From: Nostoc sp. WHI | GTDB lineage: Bacteria > Cyanobacteriota > Cyanobacteriia > Cyanobacteriales > Nostocaceae | Assembly (NCBI RefSeq): GCF_015714725.1 | Contig: NZ_WBKM01000236.1 | Span: 1 to 33,201 of the forward strand | DNA length: 33,201 nucleotides | Reading direction: 5' to 3' | Shown here: positions 1-7,963 of the stretch, one piece after another | Position numbering within the stretch: position 1 is the first letter of the stretch | How the letters are laid out: every line of letters begins with the position of its first letter | Notes under the pieces: generated by a model | Databases searched by the model: none | What the model saw: only the letters and a program-made list of their open reading frames with translations | What the model was told of the DNA's origin: nothing | Translations under genes and position numbers: made by a program

Positions 1-464
1 GGGTGTAGGGTCAAAAGAAAAAACTCTCTTATTTATGTACACCCAAGTACACCCTGATTTATTTCCTACCCCACACCCAACACCCTACCCCCTACACCCT
101 GATTTATTTCCTACCCCCTACCCCCTACACCCAACACCCTTGTTTTTGACAAAGCCATAAAAATACCAACCTCCAAATAAGATGCTCTCGCCCTCCTACC
201 CAAATCAATTATTCGTGTTGCTAGGTCATAAGCAATCAGCATCTGTTGCATTAGTTGTGCTTGCCAACGGGTAATCATCGTTAAGAGGGTAATACAAGTC
301 ACAAGCTAAATATTATCAAAATATGAAGGGCAGATGAGGTAATGCTGGTTACAGTCACGAATTATTAAAATTTCTTATATCAGGGCATTGGGCATTGGGC
401 GTTAGTTCATTCCCCCTGCTCCCTGCTCCCTGCTCCCCTGCTCCCCTACTCCCCACTCCCTATT
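1..464. repeat. Repeat-rich intergenic region with heptamer-like tracts
   Basis: Positions 1-150 are C-rich degenerate short tandem repeats built on CCCTACACCC / CCCAACACCC. A 25-base segment at 48-72 recurs at 93-117. Positions about 413-464 carry a second tract of CTCCCTG-like heptamers directly after the prepilin peptidase stop. A weak minus-strand reading frame at 111-302 begins with GTG and its C-terminal part lies inside the repeat tract. I do not accept it as a gene, although its middle (around 140-270) is not repetitive and could be a gene remnant. Similar C-rich/G-rich repeat text, in reverse complement, appears at the right edge of the window (33135-33165). Confidence 0.6.
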
Positions 465-1313
465 TCAAGATGCTGGAAAAAATAACCGCAGGTAGCTGGA
501 CAAAATGGCTTCGCCGCTAAACAGAGTAATCACAGATCCTAAAGCCAGAAAAGGGCCAAAAGGCATCTTTTGTCCTAATCTTTGTCGCGCTATCTGTTGA
601 CTCACCGCTTTACGTCTACGTATAATAACGCCGCTACCTACTAACGCTCCCAGCGCACAGGCAATAAAACTAGCCAATAGCAAATACTTCCATCCCAACC
701 AAGCTCCCATCATGGCTGCTAACTTGGCGTCACCTGCACCCATTGCAGCTTTCCCAAAGGCAATGGAACCCAATATTGCGATCGCATCAAACAGCCATAA
801 GCCCAATACTGTACTGACTATCGCCATCATCAAGTGATTTACCAACGCCACAGAACTAGCCTCTGGTAAAAAACCAACCACCATTTGAAATAAAATTCCC
901 ACCACCAAACCAGACTGAGTAAGGGGATTGGGTAAGGTCATTGTATCTAGGTCGATGAGCGATAGTGCCAATAACCAACTACAAAAAGCCCAATAGCCTA
1001 TTGTTAAAATCGAAACTTGAAATACCAAAAAAACCAGTAAAAAAATTATGCCCGTTACCCCTTCTACCACAGGATAACGGACAGAAATTTTGCTTTTGCA
1101 ATATCGACACCGCCCTTTTAGCGAAATCCAGCCGAATATTGGTACATTGTCGTAGGCTTTTAGCTGGTTGAAGCATTTAGGACAACGAGAAGGCGGCCAA
1201 AGAATTGACAACCCAGCAGGTAGCCGATAAACAACAACATTGATAAAACTGCCAATAGATGCACCCAAAGCAAAGACAATGATACTCGCCGGAACGGCGA
1301 ACAAAATGTCCAT
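465..1313 (-). CDS. pilD: Prepilin peptidase / N-methyltransferase (type IV leader peptidase, A24 family)
   Basis: Integral membrane aspartic protease that cleaves the leader of type IV prepilins at the cytoplasmic face; in the family the same enzyme N-methylates the new N-terminus. From the ATG at 1313 the protein is 282 aa. The N-terminal domain has the family motif GSFINVVVYRLP (residues 21-32) and two CxxC pairs (Cys44/47 and Cys69/72) that form the zinc-binding cytoplasmic loop. The catalytic aspartates are seen as LIDLD (Asp121/123) and GAGDAK (Asp195). Several hydrophobic segments follow. The open frame runs upstream to 1550, but that extension translates repeat DNA (1438-1540 and degenerate heptamers), so I use the ATG where homology to the family starts. 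No pilin genes are adjacent; in cyanobacteria this gene is often isolated. Confidence 0.9.
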   Translation of the reverse strand: MDILFAVPASIIVFALGASIGSFINVVVYRLPAGLSILWPPSRCPKCFNQLKAYDNVPIFGWISLKGRCRYCKSKISVRYPVVEGVTGIIFLLVFLVFQVSILTIGYWAFCSWLLALSLIDLDTMTLPNPLTQSGLVVGILFQMVVGFLPEASSVALVNHLMMAIVSTVLGLWLFDAIAILGSIAFGKAAMGAGDAKLAAMMGAWLGWKYLLLASFIACALGALVGSGVIIRRRKAVSQQIARQRLGQKMPFGPFLALGSVITLFSGEAILSSYLRLFFPAS

Positions 1314-1461
1314 ACAGCCATTTGTCCTTTGTCGAGAGTTAATCAATATTGACTCCTGACTGGTGACTGTGCCAACTTTAGATTTTGAATTTAGGATTTT
1401 GGATTGAAAGAAAAATAGTTCGACTGACTTGTACTGAGCCTTTGCCTGCCCTGAGCTTGCC

Positions 1462-1507
1462 GTACCCCTACGGGGAAGCAAGCCACGCGCCGCGTCTCGC
1501 AGAGAAA
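1462..1507. repeat. Palindromic dispersed repeat, copy A
   Basis: A 46-base element containing the hairpin CCCCTACGGGG followed by AAGCAAGC. It is recognisably the same element as the one at 29991-30040. Copy B has CTCCTACGGAG in the hairpin, so the stem is kept by a paired change. The flanking GCTTGC at about 1456 can also pair with GCAAGC. The element lies in the spacer between the prepilin peptidase and the small gene at 1601. Confidence 0.6.
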
Positions 1508-1557
1508 GGTCGAAGTAACGTCTTCGTACTGAGGGAAGCCGAAGTGCCACGCCGAAG

Positions 1558-1592
1558 TCTAAAATCTAAAATCTAAAATCTAAAATCTAAAA
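1558..1592. repeat. Heptanucleotide tandem repeat, 5 x TCTAAAA
   Basis: Five perfect head-to-tail copies of the heptamer TCTAAAA. A degenerate version of the same motif lies at about 1377-1405. This matches the class of short tandemly repeated repetitive (STRR) sequences known in heterocystous cyanobacteria. It lies just downstream of the stop codon of the gene at 1601-1861. Confidence 0.85.
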
Positions 1593-1600
1593 TTGAATGA

Positions 1601-1861
1601 CTAATACATGTGCGATTCAATTTGACTCAACGGCACAAAACATTCTTGAGGTAAGAGAACTGGTTGGTTAGTAAAAATAACCTTACCTCGATGAGTCACA
1701 CGATTAATTGCTACACCGGAAGGTTGCCCAGCTATTTCGGGATGAACTTCACAGTGAGTATAGTAAATCTGCCCAGCGGCTCTGATTACGGCGGGATCAA
1801 TCAAAGGCGGTTGTTTTTTTGGGGCGATAAAATTCGCTTGTTCTTGTCGTAATGCGTACAC
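1601..1861 (-). CDS. Small protein of unknown function
   Basis: 86 aa from a GTG at 1861, which immediately follows an in-frame TAA plus three codons, so the frame cannot start much earlier. There is no ATG near the start. It has no transmembrane segment. The composition is balanced (AAGQIYYTHCEVHPEIAG, then a region rich in V/I), with no motif I recognise. It lies 91 bp downstream of leuB on the same strand and could be cotranscribed with it. The non-repetitive composition and full-length open frame support a real gene, but the non-ATG start leaves doubt. Confidence 0.5.
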   Translation of the reverse strand: MYALRQEQANFIAPKKQPPLIDPAVIRAAGQIYYTHCEVHPEIAGQPSGVAINRVTHRGKVIFTNQPVLLPQECFVPLSQIESHMY

Positions 1862-1951
1862 TATCGACTGTTATTTGATTGCTAGATTTCTCTATAGTCT
1901 ACTCGAAACTTATAACAAAGGTTGCCAAATTGCCCAGGTTGCACTATTAAA

Positions 1952-3040
1952 TTATTGTGCTTCAATCGCTCTAATCAGTGCATTGCCCATAGCGCGGCAA
2001 CCTAAAAGATTTTTTCCTGGAGAAATTATATCCCCTGTGCGATCGCCTTGTTCTAAAACTTGTAATACGGCTTGTTCAATATGGGCTGCCACTTTTGGCT
2101 GATTTAAACCGTAATGTAACATCATCGCGGCACTCAAAACCTGTGCTAGAGGATTAGCTTTATCAAGCCCGGCGATATCTGGGGCGGAACCATGAACGGG
2201 TTCAAACACACCAGGCCCAGAAGCACCTAAACTAGCTGAGGGTAACATTCCAATACTACCCGTGAGCATGGCAGCAGCATCAGAGAGAATATCACCAAAC
2301 AAATTGCCTGTAACTATGGTGTCGAACTGCTTGGGAGAGCGTACCAGTTGCATAGCAGCATTATCTATATATAGATGAGAGAGTTCGATATCTGGATATT
2401 CTTCAGAAAGTTGGATGATGCGATCGCGCCACAACTGAGATACTTCTAATACATTCGCCTTATCTACCGAACAGAGTTTTTTGCCGCGTTTTCTAGCCGC
2501 CTCAAAAGCCACCCGCCCAATGCGTTCAATTTCTGACTCTGTGTAAACCATTGTATTTACACCGCGTTTTTCAGCAGTTTCCGTGGCAAAAATCCCTTTA
2601 GGTTTACCGAAGTAAATCCCGCCAGTAAGTTCACGCACCACCATAATATCCACGCCTTCCACAACTTCACGTTTTAAAGTCGAGGCATCAATTAGCTGCG
2701 GTAAGATTTTCGCTGGGCGCAAATTAGCAAATAATCCCAAACCTGCACGTAGCCCCAACAAACCTGCTTCTGGGCGTAAATTGGATGGCAAGGAATCCCA
2801 CTTATAACCACCAATAGCAGCGAGTAACACAGCATCACTGTTACGGCAGGTTTCTAGAGTGGCAGATGGTAGAGGTTCCCCTGTGGCGTCAATTGCTGCA
2901 CCACCGATTAAGGCTTCTTGGAATTCAAACTTCAGATCAAATTGCTTTCCTACGACTTTCAGCACATCTACCGCCACTGCCATAATTTCAGGGCCAATGC
3001 CATCGCCGGGGAGTAGAGTAATGCGGTAGTTCTGGGTCAT
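1952..3040 (-). CDS. leuB: 3-isopropylmalate dehydrogenase
   Basis: Catalyses NAD-dependent oxidative decarboxylation of 3-isopropylmalate in leucine biosynthesis, in the cytoplasm. The 362-aa length is normal for the family. The N-terminus [12 protein letters not shown] (residues 9-20), the substrate-loop arginines and the C-terminal [20 protein letters not shown] region are characteristic and intact. The start is the ATG at 3040. The divergent PIN gene begins only 59 bp away, and an inverted pair CTGGGTA (3052-3058) / TACCCAG (3081-3087) lies between the two starts, a possible operator. The first 60 codons and the upstream region are duplicated at 5446-5702. The intact copy here should be the functional one. 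Confidence 0.97.
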   Translation of the reverse strand: MTQNYRITLLPGDGIGPEIMAVAVDVLKVVGKQFDLKFEFQEALIGGAAIDATGEPLPSATLETCRNSDAVLLAAIGGYKWDSLPSNLRPEAGLLGLRAGLGLFANLRPAKILPQLIDASTLKREVVEGVDIMVVRELTGGIYFGKPKGIFATETAEKRGVNTMVYTESEIERIGRVAFEAARKRGKKLCSVDKANVLEVSQLWRDRIIQLSEEYPDIELSHLYIDNAAMQLVRSPKQFDTIVTGNLFGDILSDAAAMLTGSIGMLPSASLGASGPGVFEPVHGSAPDIAGLDKANPLAQVLSAAMMLHYGLNQPKVAAHIEQAVLQVLEQGDRTGDIISPGKNLLGCRAMGNALIRAIEAQ

Positions 3041-3116
3041 AGCTGGTTTTACTGGGTAAATGCTTGCAGATTAAATATCATACCCAGCAAAATGTACCGA
3101 TGGAGTTTTTAATTTA
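2860..3116. repeat. 257-bp direct repeat, copy 1 (leuB 5' end, intergenic region, PIN 5' end)
   Basis: Covers the first 181 bases of leuB, the 59-base divergent spacer and the first 17 bases of the PIN gene. It matches 5446-5702 without gaps and with about eight substitutions. Both copies have the same orientation, so recombination between them would delete 2,586 bp carrying the PIN/partner genes and the EcsC gene. Confidence 0.95.
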
Positions 3117-3558
3117 TTTAGATGTATGTTGTCTGAATCGCCCTTTTGATGACCAGACACAAGAACGGATTTTTTTAGAAGCTGAGGCGGTGCTTCGTAT
3201 TTTGGCTATTGTTCAAATGGGTGATTGGCGGTTGCAAGGAAGCGAAACCTTTGATGATGAGCTTCGGAACACTCCTGAAGGAGCAAGAAAACGGCAGATG
3301 CAGATTTGGGCTGCTTTAGCAATTAGTAAAGTGAATATAACTCAACAAATCGCGTTTCGTGGTGCGGAACTTACCCAAATGGGCTTTAAAGACTACGATG
3401 CGTTGCATATTGCCTGTGCAGAAGTTAGCAATGTCGATGTTTTGCTCACAACTGATGACAGAATGTTACGTTTGGCTGCAAGGCACAAAGACTTGCTACA
3501 AGTGAGAGTAGAAAACCCGCTTCAGTGGCTCAGAGAGGTTGCAAATGATAGATGTTAG
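3100..3558 (+). CDS. PIN-domain protein, putative VapC-type toxin ribonuclease
   Basis: 152 aa from the ATG at 3100. An upstream in-frame TTG at 3064 would add 12 residues that look like spacer sequence. The PIN fold is supported by the first acidic residue in IYLDVCCLNRP (Asp8), acidic residues near Glu27-29, the FKDYDALHIACAE motif (Asp98/Asp100) and LLTTDDRML (Asp119/120). These form the metal-binding site of PIN ribonucleases. The gene overlaps the next gene by 14 bp, so the order is toxin then partner, the reverse of the commonest toxin-antitoxin order. It is transcribed divergently from leuB and its first 17 bases lie in the duplicated segment. The target RNA cannot be inferred. Confidence 0.8.
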   Translation: MEFLIYLDVCCLNRPFDDQTQERIFLEAEAVLRILAIVQMGDWRLQGSETFDDELRNTPEGARKRQMQIWAALAISKVNITQQIAFRGAELTQMGFKDYDALHIACAEVSNVDVLLTTDDRMLRLAARHKDLLQVRVENPLQWLREVANDRC

Positions 3559-4027
3559 TAAGTTGACTCAAACTCAAATTCAGCAATTAGGAATAGATAC
3601 GCTGAGTTTAGCTCTTGGCCCAGCAGGAATGGGGCTATTTATGCATCAATTTGATATGGGCAGTGGTGATTACACGCGAGATAGGGATGAAATATTGGGA
3701 AATCCTACTATTGAGGAAATATTTGCCCGAATCCAAGAAAGGCGGATCTCGCAGGTTGAAAGTTCAGATGTTCTGCCCAAAGTTACAAATATGAAAATGC
3801 TAGATGTAACTAAACTTACTCAAGCTGAGATTAGGCGACTGGGAATAGAAGCTCTGACCAAGGCTCTTAGACCTGCTGGAATGGCGCGATTTATGCAGCA
3901 ATTTGAGATGGGTAGTGGAGATTATACGCGAGATAGGGATAAAATTTTGGGAAATCCTACTATTGAAGAAATCGTTGCTGAAATTAAGGAAATGCGGCAA
4001 GAACAGCAGGAGAAGGGCGAAAAGTAG
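3545..4027 (+). CDS. Putative antitoxin partner with tandemly duplicated domain
   Basis: 160 aa from the ATG at 3545, which sits inside the end of the PIN gene (14-bp overlap). The protein is two copies of one unit of about 68 residues, starting MIDVSKLTQ and MLDVTKLTQ (the second at 3797), exactly 84 codons apart. Both copies share the stretches LALGPAG / KALRPAG, MGSGDYTRDRD and ILGNPTIEEI. The linker between them has its own potential starts (ATG 3791 and 3797), so the second unit could also be translated alone. The C-terminus is charged (EMRQEQQEKGEK). The function is inferred only from overlap with a PIN toxin; I do not recognise the family by name. The expected role is neutralisation and autoregulation. 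Confidence 0.65.
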   Translation: MIDVSKLTQTQIQQLGIDTLSLALGPAGMGLFMHQFDMGSGDYTRDRDEILGNPTIEEIFARIQERRISQVESSDVLPKVTNMKMLDVTKLTQAEIRRLGIEALTKALRPAGMARFMQQFEMGSGDYTRDRDKILGNPTIEEIVAEIKEMRQEQQEKGEK

Positions 4028-4096
4028 AAAAGTTTTATGTGGTAGCGATCGCTTAGACTAAACAAATCAGATAATCGCTACAAATGCCGCCTTGCT

Positions 4097-4705
4097 TTAT
4101 GATCTTTTCCAAACCTTGATGAAGGCAATCACCGAATGTCCACAAGCATTCATCATTACCCCATTTACCGTACCACCAACCGCAGACCCTATAAAAGGCA
4201 TCATTGTTGCTACGTTGACTAAAGTTTTCTCGCCTGCTTTGGAAATTAACTTAATTCCCAAAGCTTTGTTTATCTCAGCAAAAGTTTTACCAGGAATAGA
4301 CATCAAAGTTTTTTGAATAGCTTGTGATCCTACTTGAGTTCCTAATTGATTACCTAGTTCAGCTAAACTGACGCCAGCCGCAGCTGCTAAAACTATTACT
4401 CGTGCAGATTCGCTTCTTGTATCAATCCCATAAAGGGCAAAAAGAGCTGATGCTAGTTTCACATTGGAATATAAAGTAATCGTAATATCAGTGGGTATTC
4501 CTGCTAGTCCGATGAATCCACTGAAAATACCGTTGCCTACCGACCAAACGGTTGACTCTAATATCATCAGGTTTGCAATATTATCTCTATTACCTACCCA
4601 ATAAAAATTGTTGGCAAAACATAGTCCCCATTGCCTACCATCTTCAATAGCATAAGCAATAGCTTGCCCGATAGCAGGCATATTCATAAACGATTCAAAA
4701 TCCAT
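4097..4705 (-). CDS. EcsC family protein
   Basis: 202 aa. The central GLAGIPTDITITLYSNVKLA, the following ALYGIDTRSESARVIVLAA, and the C-terminal MPFIGSAVGGTVNGVMM region match the EcsC family, named after the third gene of a Bacillus ABC transporter operon. Its biochemical role is not established. The protein is rich in small hydrophobic residues and probably membrane-associated through two or three helices. ATG start at 4703-4705 with AGG about 11 bases upstream. It is convergent with the PIN/partner pair (ends 4027 and 4097) and lies within the segment bracketed by the leuB repeat, so it shares the fate of that island. Confidence 0.75.
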   Translation of the reverse strand: MDFESFMNMPAIGQAIAYAIEDGRQWGLCFANNFYWVGNRDNIANLMILESTVWSVGNGIFSGFIGLAGIPTDITITLYSNVKLASALFALYGIDTRSESARVIVLAAAAGVSLAELGNQLGTQVGSQAIQKTLMSIPGKTFAEINKALGIKLISKAGEKTLVNVATMMPFIGSAVGGTVNGVMMNACGHSVIAFIKVWKRS

Positions 4706-5445
4706 ACAATTTTTACCTGATTAACTAAAAAGACCTAGAGATTTCTAGCTTTAGTATTCCCCGTAGCAAAAGTTAAATATTAGTATCATTTAAAGCTTTG
4801 ATAAAATTGTGTAAATGTAGTGTAAATAATTCCCATTACACAAAACGACTTTACATAAAGCCAGTTTCAATTTCTGAAACCAGCCTGACAAAAGCTGTAG
4901 AAAAAGGTTAGGTTAACTATTAATCACAAGCCGATTCTTGCTGCTTACTTTTTCCAACATGATGATGTCTCTAAACCCGCTTGTGAATAGCATTTGAGAT
5001 GAGCTTACTCTAGTTGCGGCGGTTGGTTAATCAGTTCAAAGAAAGTGCTGGGGATACTTTGAAAGATCCGATAAAAGATACTATCTGTTCTTCTCGCGTC
5101 AAGACTTGTAGAATGTAACATATAAGGCTTACAGATTTTTCAAAAGATTTGTTAACACCTCCCTTTCTACTAAGCCTTGCGGGTTCTGGATTTCCGATAC
5201 TTGGCACTGCGCTTCCTCCTCATCCTCCCCTTACTTTTGTAGTACGCTACCGACAAACTGCGGGTTATAACAGTTAGCAAAAATAAATTTTTCCGCTACT
5301 TTTTCTATTTCTCCATTATTGGCTTCCCACTCATCCCAAGGAAGTCGCATTTGTCCTAGAGAGGCTCGGAAATAACTTGACACTAAAGCAAGGTTTCATT
5401 TGCAAATATTTTCTAAATAGCAAAATACTAATTAAAAAGTAGATA
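4706..5445. other. Intergenic region with gene debris
   Basis: About 740 bp without an intact gene. Near the left end is an isolated hairpin, GTTTCA-(5 nt)-TGAAAC, at 4864-4880. The right part contains a minus-strand open fragment at 5231-5383 (annotated separately). The leuB-derived repeat begins at 5446. I saw no RNA gene. Confidence 0.5.
5231..5383 (-). pseudogene. Short coding-like remnant, family unknown
   Basis: An open frame of 50 codons ending in TAA at 5231. It includes MRLPWDEWEANNGEIEK and EKFIFANCYNPQFVG, whose composition looks like a real protein (several aromatic residues, W and C). It has only a GTG start and an in-frame stop a few codons upstream, so it is probably the 3' end of a gene cut off near the junction with the duplicated leuB segment. 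No family was recognised. Confidence 0.25.
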
Positions 5446-5626
5446 TGGCAGATGGTAGGGGTTCCCCTGTCGCGTCAATTGCTGCACCACCGATGAGGGC
5501 TTCTTGGAATTCAAACTTCAGATCAAATTGCTTCCCTACGACTTTCAGCACATCTACCGCCACTGCCATAATTTCAGGGCCAATGCCATCGCCGGGGAGT
5601 AGAGTAATGCGGTAGTTTTGGGTCAT
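5432..5626 (-). pseudogene. Truncated leuB 5' fragment
   Basis: The first 60 codons are identical in protein sequence to intact leuB at 3040, after which the frame runs into unrelated sequence and stops after four more codons (AISTF). It lacks the catalytic and most cofactor-binding regions, so it cannot be an active dehydrogenase. The leuB upstream region, including any promoter and the CTGGGTA/TACCCAG inverted pair, is also duplicated, so this copy may still be transcribed leftwards toward the EcsC gene. Confidence 0.9.
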
Positions 5627-5702
5627 AGCTAGTTTTACTGGGTAAATGCTTGCAGATAAAATATCATACCCAGCAAAATGTACCGATGGAGTTTTTAATT
5701 TA
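5446..5702. repeat. 257-bp direct repeat, copy 2
   Basis: Gap-free counterpart of 2860-3116 at a constant offset of 2,586 bp. The right boundary falls just inside the start of the PIN coding sequence, where copy 2 reads ATG-GAG-TTT-TTA-ATT-TAG, so the PIN start is stopped after five codons. The left boundary is inside leuB codon 61. Confidence 0.95.
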
Positions 5703-5755
5703 GACTTATGAAGTTTAAATCACCATCTGAAACTCTTTTTAATTTAAAATTGTTA

Positions 5756-6943
5756 TTAGCTTTGGGGTGATTGGCAATATTTATAAGCGGCATAAGCCAT
5801 AGTCACAACCCCGGTGATAATAGCAGATTCATCAACTTCAAATTGGGGATGGTGTAATGGGTGGTTAATAAGTCTTTCTTTGTAGCCTACACCTAAGCGA
5901 AACATGGAACCGGGGGCGTGTTCCAAATAGATAGAAAAATCTTCAGCACCAAGGGAGGGTTCGGGTAAAACTTGAACGCGATCGCTAGTCCAAGCTTCTT
6001 CTGCGGCTGATTGCAATAATTGTGTCAGAGCATAATCATTTTGGACACTGGGTACTCCTGGGCGATAATTGACTTGATAGCTTGCCCCGTAAGCACGGCA
6101 AACATTAGCTACAATATTTTCAATCCAGTTCGGCAGTTGGTTACGGGTTTCAGGATGGAGCGATCGCACGGTTCCCAATAACTGCACTTTATCAGCTATT
6201 ATATTCGCCGCTCTGCCACCATTAATTTTCCCTATGCTCAAGACTACAGGACGCAAGGGATTCTGCGTCCGGCTGATGGCTTGTTGCAGTCCCGTAATCA
6301 CTTGGGAAGCAATCCAAATCGCATCAATCGCCTCATGGGGACGCGCCCCATGTCCAGATTCTCCCATAATCAGAATCTCTAAATCATCAGCGGCGGCTGT
6401 CAATGCCCCATAACGCACACCAATCGAACCTGCGGGTATAGAAGGAAAAACATGAACCCCTAATAAAGCCGAGACGTTTTCCATCGCCCCATCTTTCACC
6501 ATCCAGCTTGCCCCTTGGGCAATTTCCTCGGCTGGCTGAAATAAAAACCGCACTTTACCACCCAACTCTTCTGCCACTTGGGACAGTATCATCGCTGTTC
6601 CTAACCCCACTGTGGCGTGGACATCGTGACCACAAGCGTGCATAACACCATCTGCGCGAGAAGCGTATTCCAAATCGGTACGTTCTTGAATTGGCAAGGC
6701 ATCCATATCGGTGCGAATTGCCAATAAACGGTCATTTTGGCTAGTGCTTTGCAGTTCTCCAATTACACCTGTTTTGCCAACTCCTTCTCGCACATGCAGA
6801 CCACTGGAAGATAAAACACCTGCTACGAAGGCTGCTGTTTGGTACTCCTGACCACTGAGTTCTGGGTGAGAATGGATGTGGCGGCGAATATCAATTAAGC
6901 GGGGCGCTAGATTTGCTGCTAAGTCTTTAATACGGGTAAGCAT
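5756..6943 (-). CDS. M20 family amidohydrolase (N-acyl-amino acid / hippurate hydrolase type)
   Basis: Cytoplasmic metal-dependent hydrolase that removes acyl groups from N-acyl amino acids or related amides; the exact substrate is not readable. 395 aa from the ATG at 6943. An alternative TTG at 6994 would add 17 residues with no family character. Motifs: RRHIHSHPELSGQE near the N-terminus, VMHACGHDVHATVGLG (metal-binding Cys/His), FQPAEEIAQGA (catalytic glutamates) and the C-terminal LGAEDFSIYLEHAPG. A dimerisation-domain segment GHGARPHEAIDAI lies in the middle. All expected metal-site residues are present. It is the first gene beyond the duplicated leuB segment and has no clear operon partner. 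Confidence 0.9.
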   Translation of the reverse strand: MLTRIKDLAANLAPRLIDIRRHIHSHPELSGQEYQTAAFVAGVLSSSGLHVREGVGKTGVIGELQSTSQNDRLLAIRTDMDALPIQERTDLEYASRADGVMHACGHDVHATVGLGTAMILSQVAEELGGKVRFLFQPAEEIAQGASWMVKDGAMENVSALLGVHVFPSIPAGSIGVRYGALTAAADDLEILIMGESGHGARPHEAIDAIWIASQVITGLQQAISRTQNPLRPVVLSIGKINGGRAANIIADKVQLLGTVRSLHPETRNQLPNWIENIVANVCRAYGASYQVNYRPGVPSVQNDYALTQLLQSAAEEAWTSDRVQVLPEPSLGAEDFSIYLEHAPGSMFRLGVGYKERLINHPLHHPQFEVDESAIITGVVTMAYAAYKYCQSPQS

Positions 6944-7060
6944 CGATTCAATTAATTTACAAGCTTTTTTCCCATGATAAAAAAATGTTAACAAACAAAA
7001 TGCTTTTTCTATACAAAGATAGTTGAAAAGAAGTGGAGGAGATAATACTTTAACGTGAAT

Positions 7061-7816
7061 TCAACGAACCTTTCCATCTGCCTGCTGTCCTATAGGCAAT
7101 TGAATTACAATCTGACTTCCTTTACCAAGAGTAGAAAAACATTCCAATTTGCCATCATGTTTTTCGGTGATAATTTGATAGCTGATTGCCATACCCATGC
7201 CTGTTCCTTTGCCTACAGGTTTGGTAGTGAAGAAAGGATTGAAGATCCGATTTTTAATCTGTTCTGGCATTCCTCCTGCATTATCAGCGATGTCTACGAC
7301 GGGCTACACCTACGCAATTTCCACCGACTGCGAATTGCTCATTGAGGTGTGGATACTAATCTGACTGGGATTTGCCTCTATTTCCTGATCGGTGCGATTG
7401 GCGTTTGCTTCCTCTAAGGCATCGATCGCATTCACCAGAATATTCATCAAGACTTGATTGAGTTGTCCAGGATAGCATTCTACTTGGGGCAAGTTACCAT
7501 AATCCCGAATCACTACAATCGCTGGACGTTCTGGTTTTTCTTTCAGACGGTGCTGCAAAATCAACAGTGTACTTTTAATTCCATCATGAAGGTCAACTGC
7601 TTTGAATTCTGCTTCATCTATACGAGAAAAGTTCCGCAGTGATAGCACAATGTTCCGAATCCGGTCAGTCCCCATTTTTATAGAAGCTAGCATCTTCTGT
7701 AAATCCTCCATCAGAAACTCCAGATCGATTTCCTCAGCTAGCGCTTGCACCTCTGTATCATTGCTGCCATTAATATACTCCGTCGAAATGGTCATCTTTC
7801 TATCACAATTGCTCAA
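7061..7816 (-). pseudogene. Truncated histidine kinase interrupted by a 21-nt insertion
   Basis: C-terminal half of a cyanobacterial sensor histidine kinase. Present are the family stretch IDLEFLMEDLQKML, NIVLSLRNFSRIDEAE, the N box (NQVLMNILVNAIDAL), the G1 box (IADNAGGMPEQIK), the F box (NPFFTTKPVGKG) and the G2 box (GTGMGM). The sensor part and the phospho-accepting His motif (usually AHEINNP in this family) are missing; only a TTG at 7816 is available as a start. A TAG at 7310-7312 stops the frame between the N and G1 boxes. It lies in a 21-base insertion (7292-7312). Without it the frame reads VEIA-IADNAGG, as in intact kinases. The parts on either side are in the same frame. The gene is thus doubly broken. 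It is adjacent to, but unlikely to regulate, the ABC importer upstream. Confidence 0.85.
7287..7315. repeat. Small dispersed repeat inserted in a HIP1 site
   Basis: On the minus strand the sequence reads GCG, then 21 inserted bases, then ATCGC. Removing the 21 bases leaves GCGATCGC, a perfect HIP1 palindrome, in the correct kinase frame. The inserted text resembles the small dispersed repeats of about 21-27 bp described from Nostoc genomes. Confidence 0.65.
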
Positions 7817-7963
7817 AGATTTCTCTCTAATGATATTGACAAACTTCTTGCTCTTGTGGAACGAAACAGCCCTGGGGGTTAGGGGGGATCAAATCGCTAG
7901 GTATATTTGCAAAGGTGGGATGCTCTCTGCCAGAGTTTAGGGGTATTGAACCAGACTATTGTT

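Noticed and set aside
111..302. 63-aa minus-strand open frame
   Set aside because: GTG start, C-terminal part translated from repeat DNA, no recognisable motif. It could be a remnant, but I cannot support it as a gene.
1314..1550. N-terminal extension of the prepilin peptidase frame
   Set aside because: The extra 79 residues translate dispersed repeat and degenerate heptamer DNA. Family homology begins at the ATG at 1313.
4864..4880. Solitary CRISPR repeat (GTTTCA...TGAAAC resembles the start of some Nostoc repeats)
   Set aside because: Single occurrence with a 6-bp stem, no second copy and no spacer structure.
7055..7345. Plus-strand 96-aa frame opposite the kinase remnant
   Set aside because: It is the antisense of clearly recognisable kinase motifs (F and G2 boxes).
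7061..7816. Programmed stop-codon readthrough in the histidine kinase
   Set aside because: The phospho-accepting histidine region is also missing and the stop lies in a repeat insertion, so simple decay explains it better.
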